Of a stretch of DNA of 27,684 nt, positions 14,085 through 23,817 are shown in pieces. The stretch spans positions 1-27,684 of the forward strand of contig SHWR01000009.1 of NCBI GenBank assembly GCA_009693745.1, given 5' to 3'. The notes under the pieces were generated by a model. That model saw only the letters and a list, made by a program, of their open reading frames with translations, did not search any database and was not told the DNA's origin. Numbering within the stretch: position 1 is the first letter of the stretch; every line of letters starts with the position of its first letter. Source of the DNA: Candidatus Fonsibacter sp. Lineage in GTDB: Bacteria > Pseudomonadota > Alphaproteobacteria > Pelagibacterales > Pelagibacteraceae. The translations under genes and the position numbers were made by a program.

Positions 14085-15068
14085 ATGTCTATTAACGAAT
14101 ATAAATTTGAAATAACAGATGAAAAAAATAATACACGCTTAGACTCGGCTCTTGCCATTCTAATCCCAGAAATAAGCAGAACTAGAATTAAAAATATTAT
14201 TAGCGAAGGTTTCGTTAAAATTAATAAAATTCAAATAACCCAACCTTCAGTTAAAATAAGATCGTCTGATATTATAGAGGTTTCAATACCTGAGCCTAAG
14301 GAAGTTAATATTTCAGCAACAGATATTAAACTAGACATTCGTTACGAAGATTCTGATCTGTTAATCGTTAATAAATCTCCTGAGATGGTAGTTCATCCTG
14401 GTGCCGGAAACTTTGATAATACTTTAGTAAACGCCCTTATGTTTCATTGTAAAAATAAACTTTCAACTATTGGTGGAGAATTAAGACCTGGAATAGTTCA
14501 TAGAATTGATAAAGGAACTAGTGGTCTGTTGGTAGTTGCAAAAAATGATAACGCTCATATCTTTTTATCTAAGCAGTTTGCAGAACATACCATCAAAAGA
14601 ATTTATGAAGTTCTTGTTTATGGAAGAATGAAACCAAGTTCTGGACAAATTTCTTCTATGATTGGTAGAAGTAAATTTAACAGAAAAAAAATGAGCATTA
14701 ATACTTCCAGAGGAAAAGATGCTATAACAAATTATAAAACTATAGAATTTTTTTCTGGTAAAAAAATTCCTGATATGAGTTTTCTTGAATGTAAATTGGA
14801 GACAGGAAGAACACACCAAATTCGTGTTCATCTTTCATCTCATAGTAATCCTATTATTGGTGACCAAATTTATGGAAAACAAAATAAATTTATTAGAGAT
14901 ATTGATCCTGAATTTAAAGAATTATTGGAAGGATTTAAAAGACAAGCTTTACATGCAAAGTCTATAGGATTTATTCATCCTGTAACAAAAAAAGAGATGG
15001 AATTTGAATGTGAAAAGCCAAAAGACTTTGAAAATTTACTAAAAACAATTAAAAAGCTTAAGTTTTAA
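14085..15068 (+). CDS. rluD: Ribosomal large subunit pseudouridine synthase, RluD type
   Basis: A 327-residue RluA-family pseudouridine synthase. An N-terminal S4 RNA-binding domain (about residues 10-75, with TRIKNIISEGFVKINKIQ) precedes the catalytic domain. The catalytic aspartate is D142 in GIVHRIDKGTSGLLVVAK, and RTHQIRVHLS is the conserved later motif. The S4 domain and length fit RluD, which modifies helix 69 of 23S rRNA in the decoding region, but RluC is a possible alternative because its substrate range overlaps. In many Alphaproteobacteria this gene stands directly before rpoH, as here. Confidence 0.9.
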   Translation: MSINEYKFEITDEKNNTRLDSALAILIPEISRTRIKNIISEGFVKINKIQITQPSVKIRSSDIIEVSIPEPKEVNISATDIKLDIRYEDSDLLIVNKSPEMVVHPGAGNFDNTLVNALMFHCKNKLSTIGGELRPGIVHRIDKGTSGLLVVAKNDNAHIFLSKQFAEHTIKRIYEVLVYGRMKPSSGQISSMIGRSKFNRKKMSINTSRGKDAITNYKTIEFFSGKKIPDMSFLECKLETGRTHQIRVHLSSHSNPIIGDQIYGKQNKFIRDIDPEFKELLEGFKRQALHAKSIGFIHPVTKKEMEFECEKPKDFENLLKTIKKLKF

Positions 15069-15106
15069 TATCTTGTTTTACAAGTTATAATTACCACATA
15101 AAAACA

Positions 15107-16006
15107 ATGGAAAAAATTGAAAAAAATTCAAATCTTCCTACGCTTACACCTGAGGGTAGTTTAAATTCTTATTTATTAAAGATTAGAAAATTTCCAATGC
15201 TAGAGCCTAAGCAGGAATATATTCTTGCAAAAAACTGGCGTGAAAAAGGAGATAGAGAGTCAGCTCACGCTTTAGTTACAAGTCATTTAAGATTAGTTGC
15301 AAAAATTGCAATGGGCTACAGAGGTTATGGTCTACCCGTTGGAGAATTAATATCTGAGGGTAATATTGGTCTAATGCAAGCAGTTAAAAAATTTGATCCC
15401 GAGAGAGGCTTTAGGCTTGCAACTTATGCTATGTGGTGGATTAAAGCTTCTATTCAAGAATACATTTTAAGATCCTGGAGTTTAGTTAAAATTGGAACTA
15501 CTGCTGCACAAAAAAAATTATTTTTTAATCTTAGAAAATTAAAAAATCAAATTTTTGCTATTGAAAGTGGTGATATGACTAGTGCTCATGTTAAAGAAAT
15601 AGCAAGTCGACTAGACGTTAATGAAGATGAAGTTATTTCAATGAATAGACGAATGGCAGGAAAAGAGCAGTCATTAAATGCTAAAATTTCTGATGAAGAA
15701 GAGAGCGGTCAGTGGCAAGATTGGATTGTAGATGAAAATGCTGATCAGGAATTATTAATTTCTCAACGCCAAGAATTAGATCAAAAGCATGCTTTATTAC
15801 AAACTGCTTTAAAAGTTTTAGATGAAAGAGAAAAAGATATTTTATATGATAGAAAACTTATTGATGAACCAAAAACTTTAGAGGAACTCAGTCAAAAATA
15901 TAAAATTAGCAGAGAAAGAGTGAGACAAATTGAAAATAGAGCTTTTGAAAAGGTTCAAAAAGCTATGTTAGAAAATATTAAAACAAAACCTTTCATTACG
16001 CATTAA
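15107..16006 (+). CDS. rpoH: RNA polymerase heat-shock sigma factor RpoH (sigma-32)
   Basis: A 299-residue group 3 sigma factor that directs RNA polymerase to heat-shock promoters. Region 2 is clear (HLRLVAKIAMGYRGYG, then EGNIGLMQAVKKFDPERGFR and ATYAMWWIKASIQEYIL). The diagnostic RpoH box, QKKLFFNLR, lies at residues 135-143. Region 4.2 helix-turn-helix is TLEELSQKYKISRERVRQIE. The ATG follows rluD by 38 bases. The last 11 bases overlap purA tail to tail, so no terminator can stand between the two genes. Confidence 0.96.
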   Translation: MEKIEKNSNLPTLTPEGSLNSYLLKIRKFPMLEPKQEYILAKNWREKGDRESAHALVTSHLRLVAKIAMGYRGYGLPVGELISEGNIGLMQAVKKFDPERGFRLATYAMWWIKASIQEYILRSWSLVKIGTTAAQKKLFFNLRKLKNQIFAIESGDMTSAHVKEIASRLDVNEDEVISMNRRMAGKEQSLNAKISDEEESGQWQDWIVDENADQELLISQRQELDQKHALLQTALKVLDEREKDILYDRKLIDEPKTLEELSQKYKISRERVRQIENRAFEKVQKAMLENIKTKPFITH

Positions 16007-17285
16007 AAGGATCTTCAACAAAAATCGTATCATCTCTTTCAGGACTTGTTGAAATACTTCCAATCTTAACTCCTATGAAATCCTCGATTGCTACAATATA
16101 AATTTTTGCTTTCTCAGGTAATTCTTTGTAATTTCTTATTCCTTTTGTTTCCGACTTCCAGCCTTGATAAGTTGTATAAATAGGCTCTACTGCAAATTGA
16201 TCCTCTGATGCGCTTGGAAAATAATCGATTTCTTTGCCACGCAATTTGTAACCAATACAAAATTTAATTTCATCTAATGTATCAAGAACATCTAATTTAG
16301 TTAGGGCAATTCCAGTAATTCCTGAAATTATTGCTGATTGTTTAACAAGAACTCCATCGAACCAACCACATCTTCTTTTTCTGTTAGTTACAGTTCCAAA
16401 CTCATGACCTCTCTGACCAATAAGTTCTCCTGTTGGATCTTTAAGTTCTGTTGGAAAAGGACCCTCACCTACTCTAGTTGTATAAGCCTTAGTAATTCCA
16501 AGAACATAATCAATTGTTTTTGGACCACATCCTGTACCAACTGATGCAGTTCCGGCTACTGTATTAGATGATGTAACATAAGGATAAGTTCCATGATCCA
16601 CATCGAGTAATATTCCTTGAGCCCCTTCAAATAATATTTTTTTATTTAATTTTTGGTATTCATAAATTTTTTTCCAAACCGGTTGGGAAAACTTTAATAT
16701 TTCAGGAGCTATTTTTAACAATTCGTTAATTAATTCGTCTGATTTATATATTTTCTTTTTTAATCCTTTTCTGATTGCATTATGATGCTCTAAAATAACT
16801 TCTAATCTTTTCTCTAAATTTGTTTTTGAACTTAAATCCATAATACGAATAGAACGTCTACCAATCTTATCTTCATAAGCTGGTCCTATTCCTCTTCTTG
16901 TGGTTCCAATTTTAGATTTTGCCGCATCTTCTCTGATCTCATCCATTTCTTTATGGAAAGGTAAAATTAAAGTTGCTGTATCAGAAATAATTAAATTATT
17001 TTCATTAACATCAACTCCTTTCTTTTTAATTTCTTCAATTTCCTCTAATAGCGCCCAAGGGTCGATAACAACTCCGTTCCCAATAATTGAAATTTTATTA
17101 CCTCTAACTATTCCAGATGGAAGTAATTTTAACTTAAAAACTTTGCCATTAATAACTAATGTATGGCCAGCATTATGACCTCCTTGAAATCTAATAACGA
17201 CATCAGCTTGTTCTGAAAGCCAATCCACTATCTTCCCCTTGCCCTCATCGCCCCATTGAGAGCCTACAACTACAACGTTTGTCAT
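15996..17285 (-). CDS. purA: Adenylosuccinate synthetase
   Basis: A 429-residue cytosolic enzyme that joins IMP and aspartate with GTP hydrolysis, the first committed step to AMP. The P-loop-like GSQWGDEGKGKIVDWL is at residues 8-23 with catalytic D13, and H41 is in QGGHNAGHT. GTTRRGIGPAYEDKIGRR and FEGAQGILLDVDHGTYPYVTSS are further IMP-binding and family motifs, and the C-terminal STSPERDDTI is standard. Length is normal. It is the last gene of the long minus-strand run and starts 38 bases after thiD; its 3' end overlaps rpoH. Confidence 0.97.
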   Translation of the reverse strand: MTNVVVVGSQWGDEGKGKIVDWLSEQADVVIRFQGGHNAGHTLVINGKVFKLKLLPSGIVRGNKISIIGNGVVIDPWALLEEIEEIKKKGVDVNENNLIISDTATLILPFHKEMDEIREDAAKSKIGTTRRGIGPAYEDKIGRRSIRIMDLSSKTNLEKRLEVILEHHNAIRKGLKKKIYKSDELINELLKIAPEILKFSQPVWKKIYEYQKLNKKILFEGAQGILLDVDHGTYPYVTSSNTVAGTASVGTGCGPKTIDYVLGITKAYTTRVGEGPFPTELKDPTGELIGQRGHEFGTVTNRKRRCGWFDGVLVKQSAIISGITGIALTKLDVLDTLDEIKFCIGYKLRGKEIDYFPSASEDQFAVEPIYTTYQGWKSETKGIRNYKELPEKAKIYIVAIEDFIGVKIGSISTSPERDDTIFVEDPFNA

Positions 17286-17323
17286 AAGTAAATTTTTAAG
17301 ATCCTTTTAAATCTTTAAATTAT

Positions 17324-18118
17324 TTATTTTAATAAAGCCATATGATTAATTGGGCCATGTCCTCTTCCAAATCTTGGATTTAGTAGAATTGCTTTGTGCA
17401 CATATTGAATGGCGCGTTTGCACGATTCGTTCATATTATAATTTTTAGAAATAAAAGAAGCGATTGCACTAGATAAGGTACAGCCTGTCCCATGTGTATT
17501 TTTAGTTTTAATTTTCTTATTTTTAAAAATTTTAATATTATTTTTTGAAATTAATACATCTTCAATGAAAGATTTATTAGTATGCCCACCTTTTATAAGA
17601 ACAAATTTTGGTCCAAATTTTAAAATTTCTTTTCCAGCTTTAATGACATCTTCTAATGTCTTAATTTTTTTTTTAATTAATGTTTCAGCTTCTGGAATAT
17701 TTGGGGTTACTAATAATGCAAAGGGTAATAATTTTTCTCTTAAGTAATTAACGCAGCTTTTACTGATTAATCTATGACCTCCTTTTGCAACCATCACAGG
17801 ATCAATTACGATATTTTTTAATTTATTTTTTTTAATAGCTTTTATAACTTCTTTGATCACGCCTACATTATGCAGCATGCCAATTTTTACAGAATTTGGT
17901 CTAATATCCTTAACAGAAAATGAAATTTGATTAGAAATTTCTTTTGGTGACACATGTGCGATTGATTTAACTCCTGTTGTATTTTGAGCGGTAATTGCAG
18001 TTATTGCTGTCATCGCATAAACACCAAGTGATGTCGCTGTTTTAATATCTGCTTGAATACCGGCTCCACCACTAGAGTCTGAGCCTGCAATAATTAATAG
18101 TTTAGACTTTATTTTCAA
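17324..18118 (-). CDS. thiD: Hydroxymethylpyrimidine/phosphomethylpyrimidine kinase ThiD
   Basis: A 264-residue ribokinase-fold enzyme phosphorylating 4-amino-5-hydroxymethyl-2-methylpyrimidine for thiamine synthesis. The N-terminus IIAGSDSSGGAGIQADIKTA is the family signature and binds the pyrimidine. VTPNIPEAE and KNTHGTGCTLSSAIASFIS follow, the latter with the anion hole and catalytic Asp/Cys position (here GTGC in place of GAGD). No other thiamine gene or TPP riboswitch is present, so it may serve salvage of an imported pyrimidine. It begins 2 bases after glmM and is probably coupled to it. Confidence 0.93.
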   Translation of the reverse strand: MKIKSKLLIIAGSDSSGGAGIQADIKTATSLGVYAMTAITAITAQNTTGVKSIAHVSPKEISNQISFSVKDIRPNSVKIGMLHNVGVIKEVIKAIKKNKLKNIVIDPVMVAKGGHRLISKSCVNYLREKLLPFALLVTPNIPEAETLIKKKIKTLEDVIKAGKEILKFGPKFVLIKGGHTNKSFIEDVLISKNNIKIFKNKKIKTKNTHGTGCTLSSAIASFISKNYNMNESCKRAIQYVHKAILLNPRFGRGHGPINHMALLK

Positions 18119-18120
18119 TG

Positions 18121-19458
18121 TTAAGTGTAATTCAATATTACTTTTTTAACTTCATTCACAGTATCCTTCATTAATCTCTTATCTGAAGTCTCAACCATTA
18201 TTCTAATAAGATTTTCTGTACCTGATTTTCTAACTAATAATCTACCCTCTTGTTTTAAATTTTTATCGATTTGATTAATTTTTGCTTTAAGAGCTTTATT
18301 TTCAATAATATTTTTATTTTTAACTTTAATATTTTCTAAAACTTGTGGAACTTTATTAAATACCGAAAATACTTTGCTTGCTTTTCCCTTATTTTTTAAA
18401 GAATTCAAAACTTCTAAAGCAACTAATAATCCATCTCCTGTAGTTGCAAGATTTCCAAGTATAATATGTCCTGATTGTTCTCCTCCTAAATTATATTTCA
18501 AACTATTCATTTTTTCTTTAACATATCGATCTCCAACATCAGCTCTGTGGAATTTAATATTATTATTTTTAAAATAATTTTCTAATCCCAAATTAGTCAT
18601 TAATGTTCCAACAACTCCGCCTTTTAAAATCTTTTTCTTCTTCCAATTTTTTGCAATCATTGCAATGATTTGATCACCATCAATAATTTCACCTTTTTCA
18701 TCACACATAATAATCCTATCTGCGTCACCATCAAATGCTATGCCAATGTCTGCTTTATGGGTTTTTACAGATTGTTGAATAAGTTCTGGGTGCATTGATC
18801 CGCAATTTTTATTAATATTAAATCCATCTGGATTAATTCCGATGGCCACAACTTCAGCTCCTAGCTCTCTAAGCAAAACTGGAGCAGATTTATAAGAGGC
18901 GCCGTTGGCGCAATCTAGAAATATTTTTACTCCGGATAAATTAAATGATTTCGGAAAAATATTTTTTAATATTGTTATATAATTTTCAGTTGCATCTTCT
19001 AGTCTTTTAGCTCTACCTAATAAATTTGATTTCACAAAGTATTTTTCAATTTTATCATCAATTAATTTCTCAATTTGTTTTTCAACTTTATCTGAAAGCT
19101 TCATTCCATCAGGACCAAATAATTTTAATCCATTATTGGTATGAAGATTGTGAGATGCTGTTAACATAATTCCAAGATCTGCTTTCATAGATTTTGTTAA
19201 CATAGCAAGTCCGTTTGTTGGCAAAGGTCCTAATAATAAAACGTCCATACCGGCGGAAATAAGACCAGACACTAAAGCTGGCTCAAGCATGTAACCGGAT
19301 AAACGAGTATCTTTTGCTATGATTGCTTTGTGACGTTGTTTATCTTTATTTGAAAAATATGTTCCTACTGCAAGACCAAATTTAAAGAACATTTCTCCAG
19401 TAATACTGCCTTTATTAACTTCGCCTCTAATGCCGTCTGTTCCAAAATATTTTTTCAT
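18121..19458 (-). CDS. glmM: Phosphoglucosamine mutase GlmM
   Basis: A 445-residue alpha-D-phosphohexomutase that interconverts glucosamine 6- and 1-phosphate on the route to UDP-N-acetylglucosamine for peptidoglycan and lipid A. FGTDGIRGEVN opens the protein; the phosphorylated serine is S102 in LTASHNLHTNNG (the usual motif is SASHNP); the metal loop is DGDADR with D243, D245 and D247; the phosphate-binding loop near the C-terminus is RKSGTENLIRIMVE. The Leu after ASHN in place of the usual Pro is a minor departure. It follows folP by 2 bases, an order often seen in Proteobacteria. Confidence 0.96.
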   Translation of the reverse strand: MKKYFGTDGIRGEVNKGSITGEMFFKFGLAVGTYFSNKDKQRHKAIIAKDTRLSGYMLEPALVSGLISAGMDVLLLGPLPTNGLAMLTKSMKADLGIMLTASHNLHTNNGLKLFGPDGMKLSDKVEKQIEKLIDDKIEKYFVKSNLLGRAKRLEDATENYITILKNIFPKSFNLSGVKIFLDCANGASYKSAPVLLRELGAEVVAIGINPDGFNINKNCGSMHPELIQQSVKTHKADIGIAFDGDADRIIMCDEKGEIIDGDQIIAMIAKNWKKKKILKGGVVGTLMTNLGLENYFKNNNIKFHRADVGDRYVKEKMNSLKYNLGGEQSGHIILGNLATTGDGLLVALEVLNSLKNKGKASKVFSVFNKVPQVLENIKVKNKNIIENKALKAKINQIDKNLKQEGRLLVRKSGTENLIRIMVETSDKRLMKDTVNEVKKVILNYT

Positions 19459-19460
19459 TA

Positions 19461-20525
19461 TTATTTCTTCAAAAATTGAGAATAAACTTTAAGAGCTTCG
19501 CTCGTTTCTTGTATATCATGAACTCTAAATAGCTGAATACCTTGTAAATAAGAATATAGAACAGATGCTATTGTGCCTCCTAATCTTTGTGAATTATCTT
19601 TTTCACCCATAATTTTACCTATAAAACTTTTTCGTGAAGGGCCCACCATTATTGGATAACCAAGACTATGAAATAAAGAAATCTTAGAAATAATTTCTAG
19701 ATTATGATCTAAAGTTTTTCCAAAACCAATACCTGGGTCAATAATAATTTGCTCATCTGTAATTCCGTTGTTCTTTAAAAATTTAATTTTATTTTCAAAA
19801 TAATCAAAGATATCTAATAATACATTTGCATAAAATGGATTATTTTGCATATTCTCTGGAATACCTTGTGAATGATTTAAAATGATTGGCTTTCCTGAAT
19901 CTTTTACAATTTGATAAGATTGCTGATCAAAATCTAATGCCGATACATCATTCAACATATCAACTCCTATACTTATGCCATGCTGCATTACTTTGGATTT
20001 TCTCGTATCTAAGGAAATTAATTGATTTGGATATTTCTTTTTTATTAATTGAATTGTTTCTGATACTCTTGCAATTTCATCATGATCACTAACTGGTTTT
20101 GCTCCTGGTCTTGTTGACTCTCCGCCAACATCAATAATGTGAGCTCCATAATCAATCATGTTCTTAACATGATCAATAGCTCTAAAAGTAGTATTATATT
20201 TTCCGCCATCTGAAAAACTATCTGGAGTAAGATTTAAAACTCCAACCAAAATAGGATTTTTAAAATTTAGATTAAAAATGCCATTTCTTTTTGAGATTAT
20301 TTTATTTAAATCACTTTCAATTTCATTCCTAAAATTTAATGTTCCTAATTCTATAACACTATATTCTTCAACTATGTTAGTGTCAGATTCTCTTTTTAAA
20401 ATTTCTACTGATAAAAAACCTACATCATCAAATCCGCACAGACTTTTAGCAGTTCCTTCTTGAATAAAATAATTTGCTTTTTGGCCAAAGACAAAATTAG
20501 TTGGCCTTATATAAATACTCTTCAT
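19461..20525 (-). CDS. folP: Dihydropteroate synthase with N-terminal extension
   Basis: A 354-residue protein. The TIM-barrel DHPS domain starts near residue 90 (ILVGVLNLTPDSFSDGGKY) and has HIIDVGGESTRPGAKPVSD, LISLDTRKSKVMQHGI, MLNDVSAL and IMVGPSRKSFIGKI. It condenses pterin diphosphate with p-aminobenzoate in folate synthesis. The first 90 residues, beginning MKSIYIRPTNFVFGQKA, form an extension absent from E. coli FolP but typical of many alphaproteobacterial homologues; its job is not known to me. It lies between ftsH (15 bases upstream) and glmM. Confidence 0.95.
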   Translation of the reverse strand: MKSIYIRPTNFVFGQKANYFIQEGTAKSLCGFDDVGFLSVEILKRESDTNIVEEYSVIELGTLNFRNEIESDLNKIISKRNGIFNLNFKNPILVGVLNLTPDSFSDGGKYNTTFRAIDHVKNMIDYGAHIIDVGGESTRPGAKPVSDHDEIARVSETIQLIKKKYPNQLISLDTRKSKVMQHGISIGVDMLNDVSALDFDQQSYQIVKDSGKPIILNHSQGIPENMQNNPFYANVLLDIFDYFENKIKFLKNNGITDEQIIIDPGIGFGKTLDHNLEIISKISLFHSLGYPIMVGPSRKSFIGKIMGEKDNSQRLGGTIASVLYSYLQGIQLFRVHDIQETSEALKVYSQFLKK

Positions 20526-20540
20526 GAAAGAAAAGTTAGA

Positions 20541-22439
20541 TTAGCTTTGCGTATTAGGCTTTAAACCTATCGTTCCTAAAACGCTACCTAGTTTTTTCTT
20601 AGTTGAGCTAATTTCTTCATTTCCAGATAAACGTTTTGGATAAATATTTTGAAAAACAATTTTTTTAATTTCTTCACCTGATAATGTTTCATAAATTAAT
20701 AAAGCTTTTGCAACTTTGTGCAGTTCATCAACTTTTTCTGCTAATATTTTTTTAGCTCTAGCATAACCGGCATCGACGATTTTTTTAATTTCAAAATCAA
20801 TTTTTTTAGCTGTATCCTCTGAAACACTTTGTGTTCTAGATACAGATCTTCCTAAAAATATTTCCTCTTCATTTTCTTGGTAAGCAATAGGTCCTAATTG
20901 ATCGCTCATCCCATATCTCGTAACCATGTTTTTAGCCATTTTTGTAACCATTTCAATGTCAGATGATGCTCCTGTGGTTACATTATCATAACCAAATATC
21001 ATTTCTTCCGCAATTCTTCCCCCCATGGCAACAGAAATATCTCCGAACATTTTTTCTCTAGTTACGGATAATTGATCTCTTTCTGGGAGTCTCATTACCA
21101 TTCCTAAAGCTCTACCTCTTGGAATAATTGTTGCTTTATGAATTGGATCTGAAGTTTGTTCATATAAAGCAACAACTGCATGTCCGCTCTCATGATAAGC
21201 AGTTAATGTTTTTTCTTCTTCCGTCATGACCATAGATTTTCTTTCTGCTCCCATCATTACTTTGTCTTTTGCTTCCTCAAGATCAGACATAGTAACAATT
21301 CTTTTATTTTTTCTTGCAGCAAGTAATGCAGATTCATTAACAATATTTGCAAGATCTGCACCTGAAAAACCTGGTGTACCTCTTGCAATAATTTTAGGAT
21401 TTACATCTGGACCTGTTGTAATTTTTTTAAGATGCACTTTTAAAATAGCTTCTCTGCCAATAATATCTGGATTAGATACTACAACTTGTCTATCAAAACG
21501 ACCTGGTCTTAATAAAGCAGGATCTAAAACATCCGGTCTGTTTGTTGCAGCAATCAAAATAACACCTTCGTTAGTTTCAAATCCATCCATTTCAACAAGT
21601 AACTGATTTAATGTTTGCTCTCTTTCATCGTTACCTCCGCCTAAACCAGCGCCTCTACTTCTTCCAACAGCATCGATCTCATCTATAAATATAATACAAG
21701 GAGCACTTTTCTTTCCTTGTTCAAACATATCTCTAACTCTAGATGCTCCAACTCCAACAAACATCTCAACGAAATCTGATCCTGAAATTGTAAAGAAAGG
21801 AACGTTTGCTTCCCCTGCAATTGCTCTTGCTAATAAAGTTTTACCTGTACCTGGAGGTCCAATAAGCAAAGCGCCTTTTGGAATTCTTCCTCCTAATTTT
21901 TGAAATTTTCTGGGATCTTTTAAAAAATGAACAATCTCTTCTAGTTCTTCTTTTGCCTCTTCAATTCCAGCAACATCTTGAAATGTAACTTTACCATGAG
22001 CTTCTGTAAGTAATTTTGCTTTTGATCTTCCAAACCCCATAGCTCCGCCTTTGCCGCCTTGCATCTGACGCATGAAAAATATCCATACTCCAATAAGCAA
22101 TAACATAGGGAACCATGACAATATTATTCCCCATAACGAAGGTCCTTTTTCTTCTCTAGGCCCTGCAGTGATTGCAACTCCTTTTGCTGACAATTTTTCA
22201 ACTAAATTTGGATAATTCGGAGAATAAGTTTTAAAACCTTTGCCATCTCTAAAGTTACCTGAAATCTCACTTCCTCTGATATCAATAGAAGCAATATTTC
22301 CTTTATCGACCTCTGTTAAAAAAGTAGAAAAAGGCATTTCGCTTTTTCCAGAGATTGATCCTGGATTTTGGAAAAGATTATATAAGCCTAAAACGAGTAG
22401 AACGATGACGCCCCACATCATTAAATTGCGCAAATTCAT
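20541..22439 (-). CDS. ftsH: ATP-dependent zinc metalloprotease FtsH
   Basis: A 632-residue inner-membrane AAA+ protease. Two transmembrane segments (about 5-22 and 103-122) flank a periplasmic domain. Walker A GPPGTGKT is at 194-201, followed by FIDEIDAVGRSRG (Walker B) and the second region of homology ATNRPDVLDPALLRPGRFDR. The zinc site HESGH is at 416-420, with the third ligand in the later protease domain. It degrades misassembled membrane proteins and, in other bacteria, sigma-32 and LpxC. The gene lies 43 bases after tilS; I see no convincing heat-shock promoter in that gap. Confidence 0.98.
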   Translation of the reverse strand: MNLRNLMMWGVIVLLVLGLYNLFQNPGSISGKSEMPFSTFLTEVDKGNIASIDIRGSEISGNFRDGKGFKTYSPNYPNLVEKLSAKGVAITAGPREEKGPSLWGIILSWFPMLLLIGVWIFFMRQMQGGKGGAMGFGRSKAKLLTEAHGKVTFQDVAGIEEAKEELEEIVHFLKDPRKFQKLGGRIPKGALLIGPPGTGKTLLARAIAGEANVPFFTISGSDFVEMFVGVGASRVRDMFEQGKKSAPCIIFIDEIDAVGRSRGAGLGGGNDEREQTLNQLLVEMDGFETNEGVILIAATNRPDVLDPALLRPGRFDRQVVVSNPDIIGREAILKVHLKKITTGPDVNPKIIARGTPGFSGADLANIVNESALLAARKNKRIVTMSDLEEAKDKVMMGAERKSMVMTEEEKTLTAYHESGHAVVALYEQTSDPIHKATIIPRGRALGMVMRLPERDQLSVTREKMFGDISVAMGGRIAEEMIFGYDNVTTGASSDIEMVTKMAKNMVTRYGMSDQLGPIAYQENEEEIFLGRSVSRTQSVSEDTAKKIDFEIKKIVDAGYARAKKILAEKVDELHKVAKALLIYETLSGEEIKKIVFQNIYPKRLSGNEEISSTKKKLGSVLGTIGLKPNTQS

Positions 22440-22482
22440 AATTTAAAAGTAATCATTATTATAGATTAAACAAGTACTATTC

Positions 22483-23817
22483 TCAAATAAATCTAAGATA
22501 ACGCACTGCAAAACTACCATTTTTTATGTTGTATTTCTTATTCTTAAAATTAATAAAGGGAACAAATAATAACTCTCCTTGATTATTCCAAAAAGAAGGT
22601 AATGTTTTTTTTGCATGCACTGGAATCTTATTTGCATAATCATTGAATCTATTTTTTCTTAAATACTCAATTCCATGATTTCCTAATTTTTTAACAACAA
22701 ACTGTTGTTGATTATTTAAGTTTTTGCAAACCAAAAAACGATCATCCCAATTTTTTCTTTGTTTTATTTTATTCAAAGTTTCAATCGCAATATTTCTATC
22801 TTCTCTAAAAAATGAAATTATATTCTTATTTTTTTCAATTAAGCATCCTCCTAAAGTTGAAGATTTAAAAGATTTTACTGGTAAATTCTTCATTAAAGTT
22901 TTTAAACTATCTGATCTTGGTGGATAATATTCTCCTGAAACAAAATGAATTGCTTTAATAATAATTCTAAAAATTACTTCTTGCGCTTCATTATTAAAAA
23001 TTGATGATTTCAATGTTGCGTAACCTTCTTTATAAAAATTCAAGTATTTCTTTTCTGATTTAAAAATATAAAACTCCAATGAATCTTTAGCAGTATTAAG
23101 ATTTTCGATAGTTTTGATGATACGGTTTGGATCAAACCCTTCTTTCTGCAACTTACTTTGCATTTTTCTAATTCTAACTCGTAAAAATTTATCATTTTTA
23201 TTTGAAGGATCCTCGATCCATGACGAATAAGATTTCTTAGTGACGCTTAAAAGTTCCTTTTTATTAAAAGTTAATAAAGGTCTTAAAAGATAAAAGTCTT
23301 TATTATATTCAAAAATATTTTGTAATGAGGTTAAGCCTTTAATACCGCTACCTCTAATTAATCTTATATAAAAATTTTCAATTAAATCATCTTGATGATG
23401 GGCAATAATAAGAAATTTAATTTTATTTTTTTCACAATATTTTTCAAATAAGTTATATCGAAGATCTCTTGCTTTCTTTTGAATGTTTGATGAAAATTTT
23501 TCACCTTTATAAGTTAAAATCTTATTTTTAATTTTATTCTGCGTTAAATTTTTCGAAGTCCGTCTTGCTTCAATAGTAGATTCTTTTCTTAGTTTGTGAT
23601 CAATAATTAAAGCAATGAAATCATTATCATTTTCTAAAGAATATAACTTTGCAAGGGCGCTTAAAGCTAGACTATCGCTACCACCTGAGACTGCAATTGC
23701 GAATTTTTCTTTACCTATAAAAGACGAAATTTTTTCTCTGAAACGAAAATAAATATGATTTATTTTTTTATCTTCTAATAATTTAAGATTAACTACAGTT
23801 AAATCTTTTCTTTTCAT
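22483..23817 (-). CDS. tilS: tRNA(Ile)-lysidine synthase TilS
   Basis: An N-type ATP pyrophosphatase that attaches lysine to C34 of the tRNA-Ile CAU anticodon so that it reads AUA. The PP-loop is AIAVSGGSDSLALSALA near the N-terminus; IDHKLRKESTIEA and FLIIAHHQDDLIENFYIRLIRGSG are the conserved follow-ups. The long C-terminal part is weakly conserved, as usual, and includes a Lys-rich tail. Start choice is uncertain: ATG at 23817 gives a more usual distance to the PP-loop, while ATG at 23844 adds nine residues; neither has a clear Shine-Dalgarno. Both overlap the end of cpoB (by 29 or 56 bases). Confidence 0.92.
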   Translation of the reverse strand: MKRKDLTVVNLKLLEDKKINHIYFRFREKISSFIGKEKFAIAVSGGSDSLALSALAKLYSLENDNDFIALIIDHKLRKESTIEARRTSKNLTQNKIKNKILTYKGEKFSSNIQKKARDLRYNLFEKYCEKNKIKFLIIAHHQDDLIENFYIRLIRGSGIKGLTSLQNIFEYNKDFYLLRPLLTFNKKELLSVTKKSYSSWIEDPSNKNDKFLRVRIRKMQSKLQKEGFDPNRIIKTIENLNTAKDSLEFYIFKSEKKYLNFYKEGYATLKSSIFNNEAQEVIFRIIIKAIHFVSGEYYPPRSDSLKTLMKNLPVKSFKSSTLGGCLIEKNKNIISFFREDRNIAIETLNKIKQRKNWDDRFLVCKNLNNQQQFVVKKLGNHGIEYLRKNRFNDYANKIPVHAKKTLPSFWNNQGELLFVPFINFKNKKYNIKNGSFAVRYLRFI

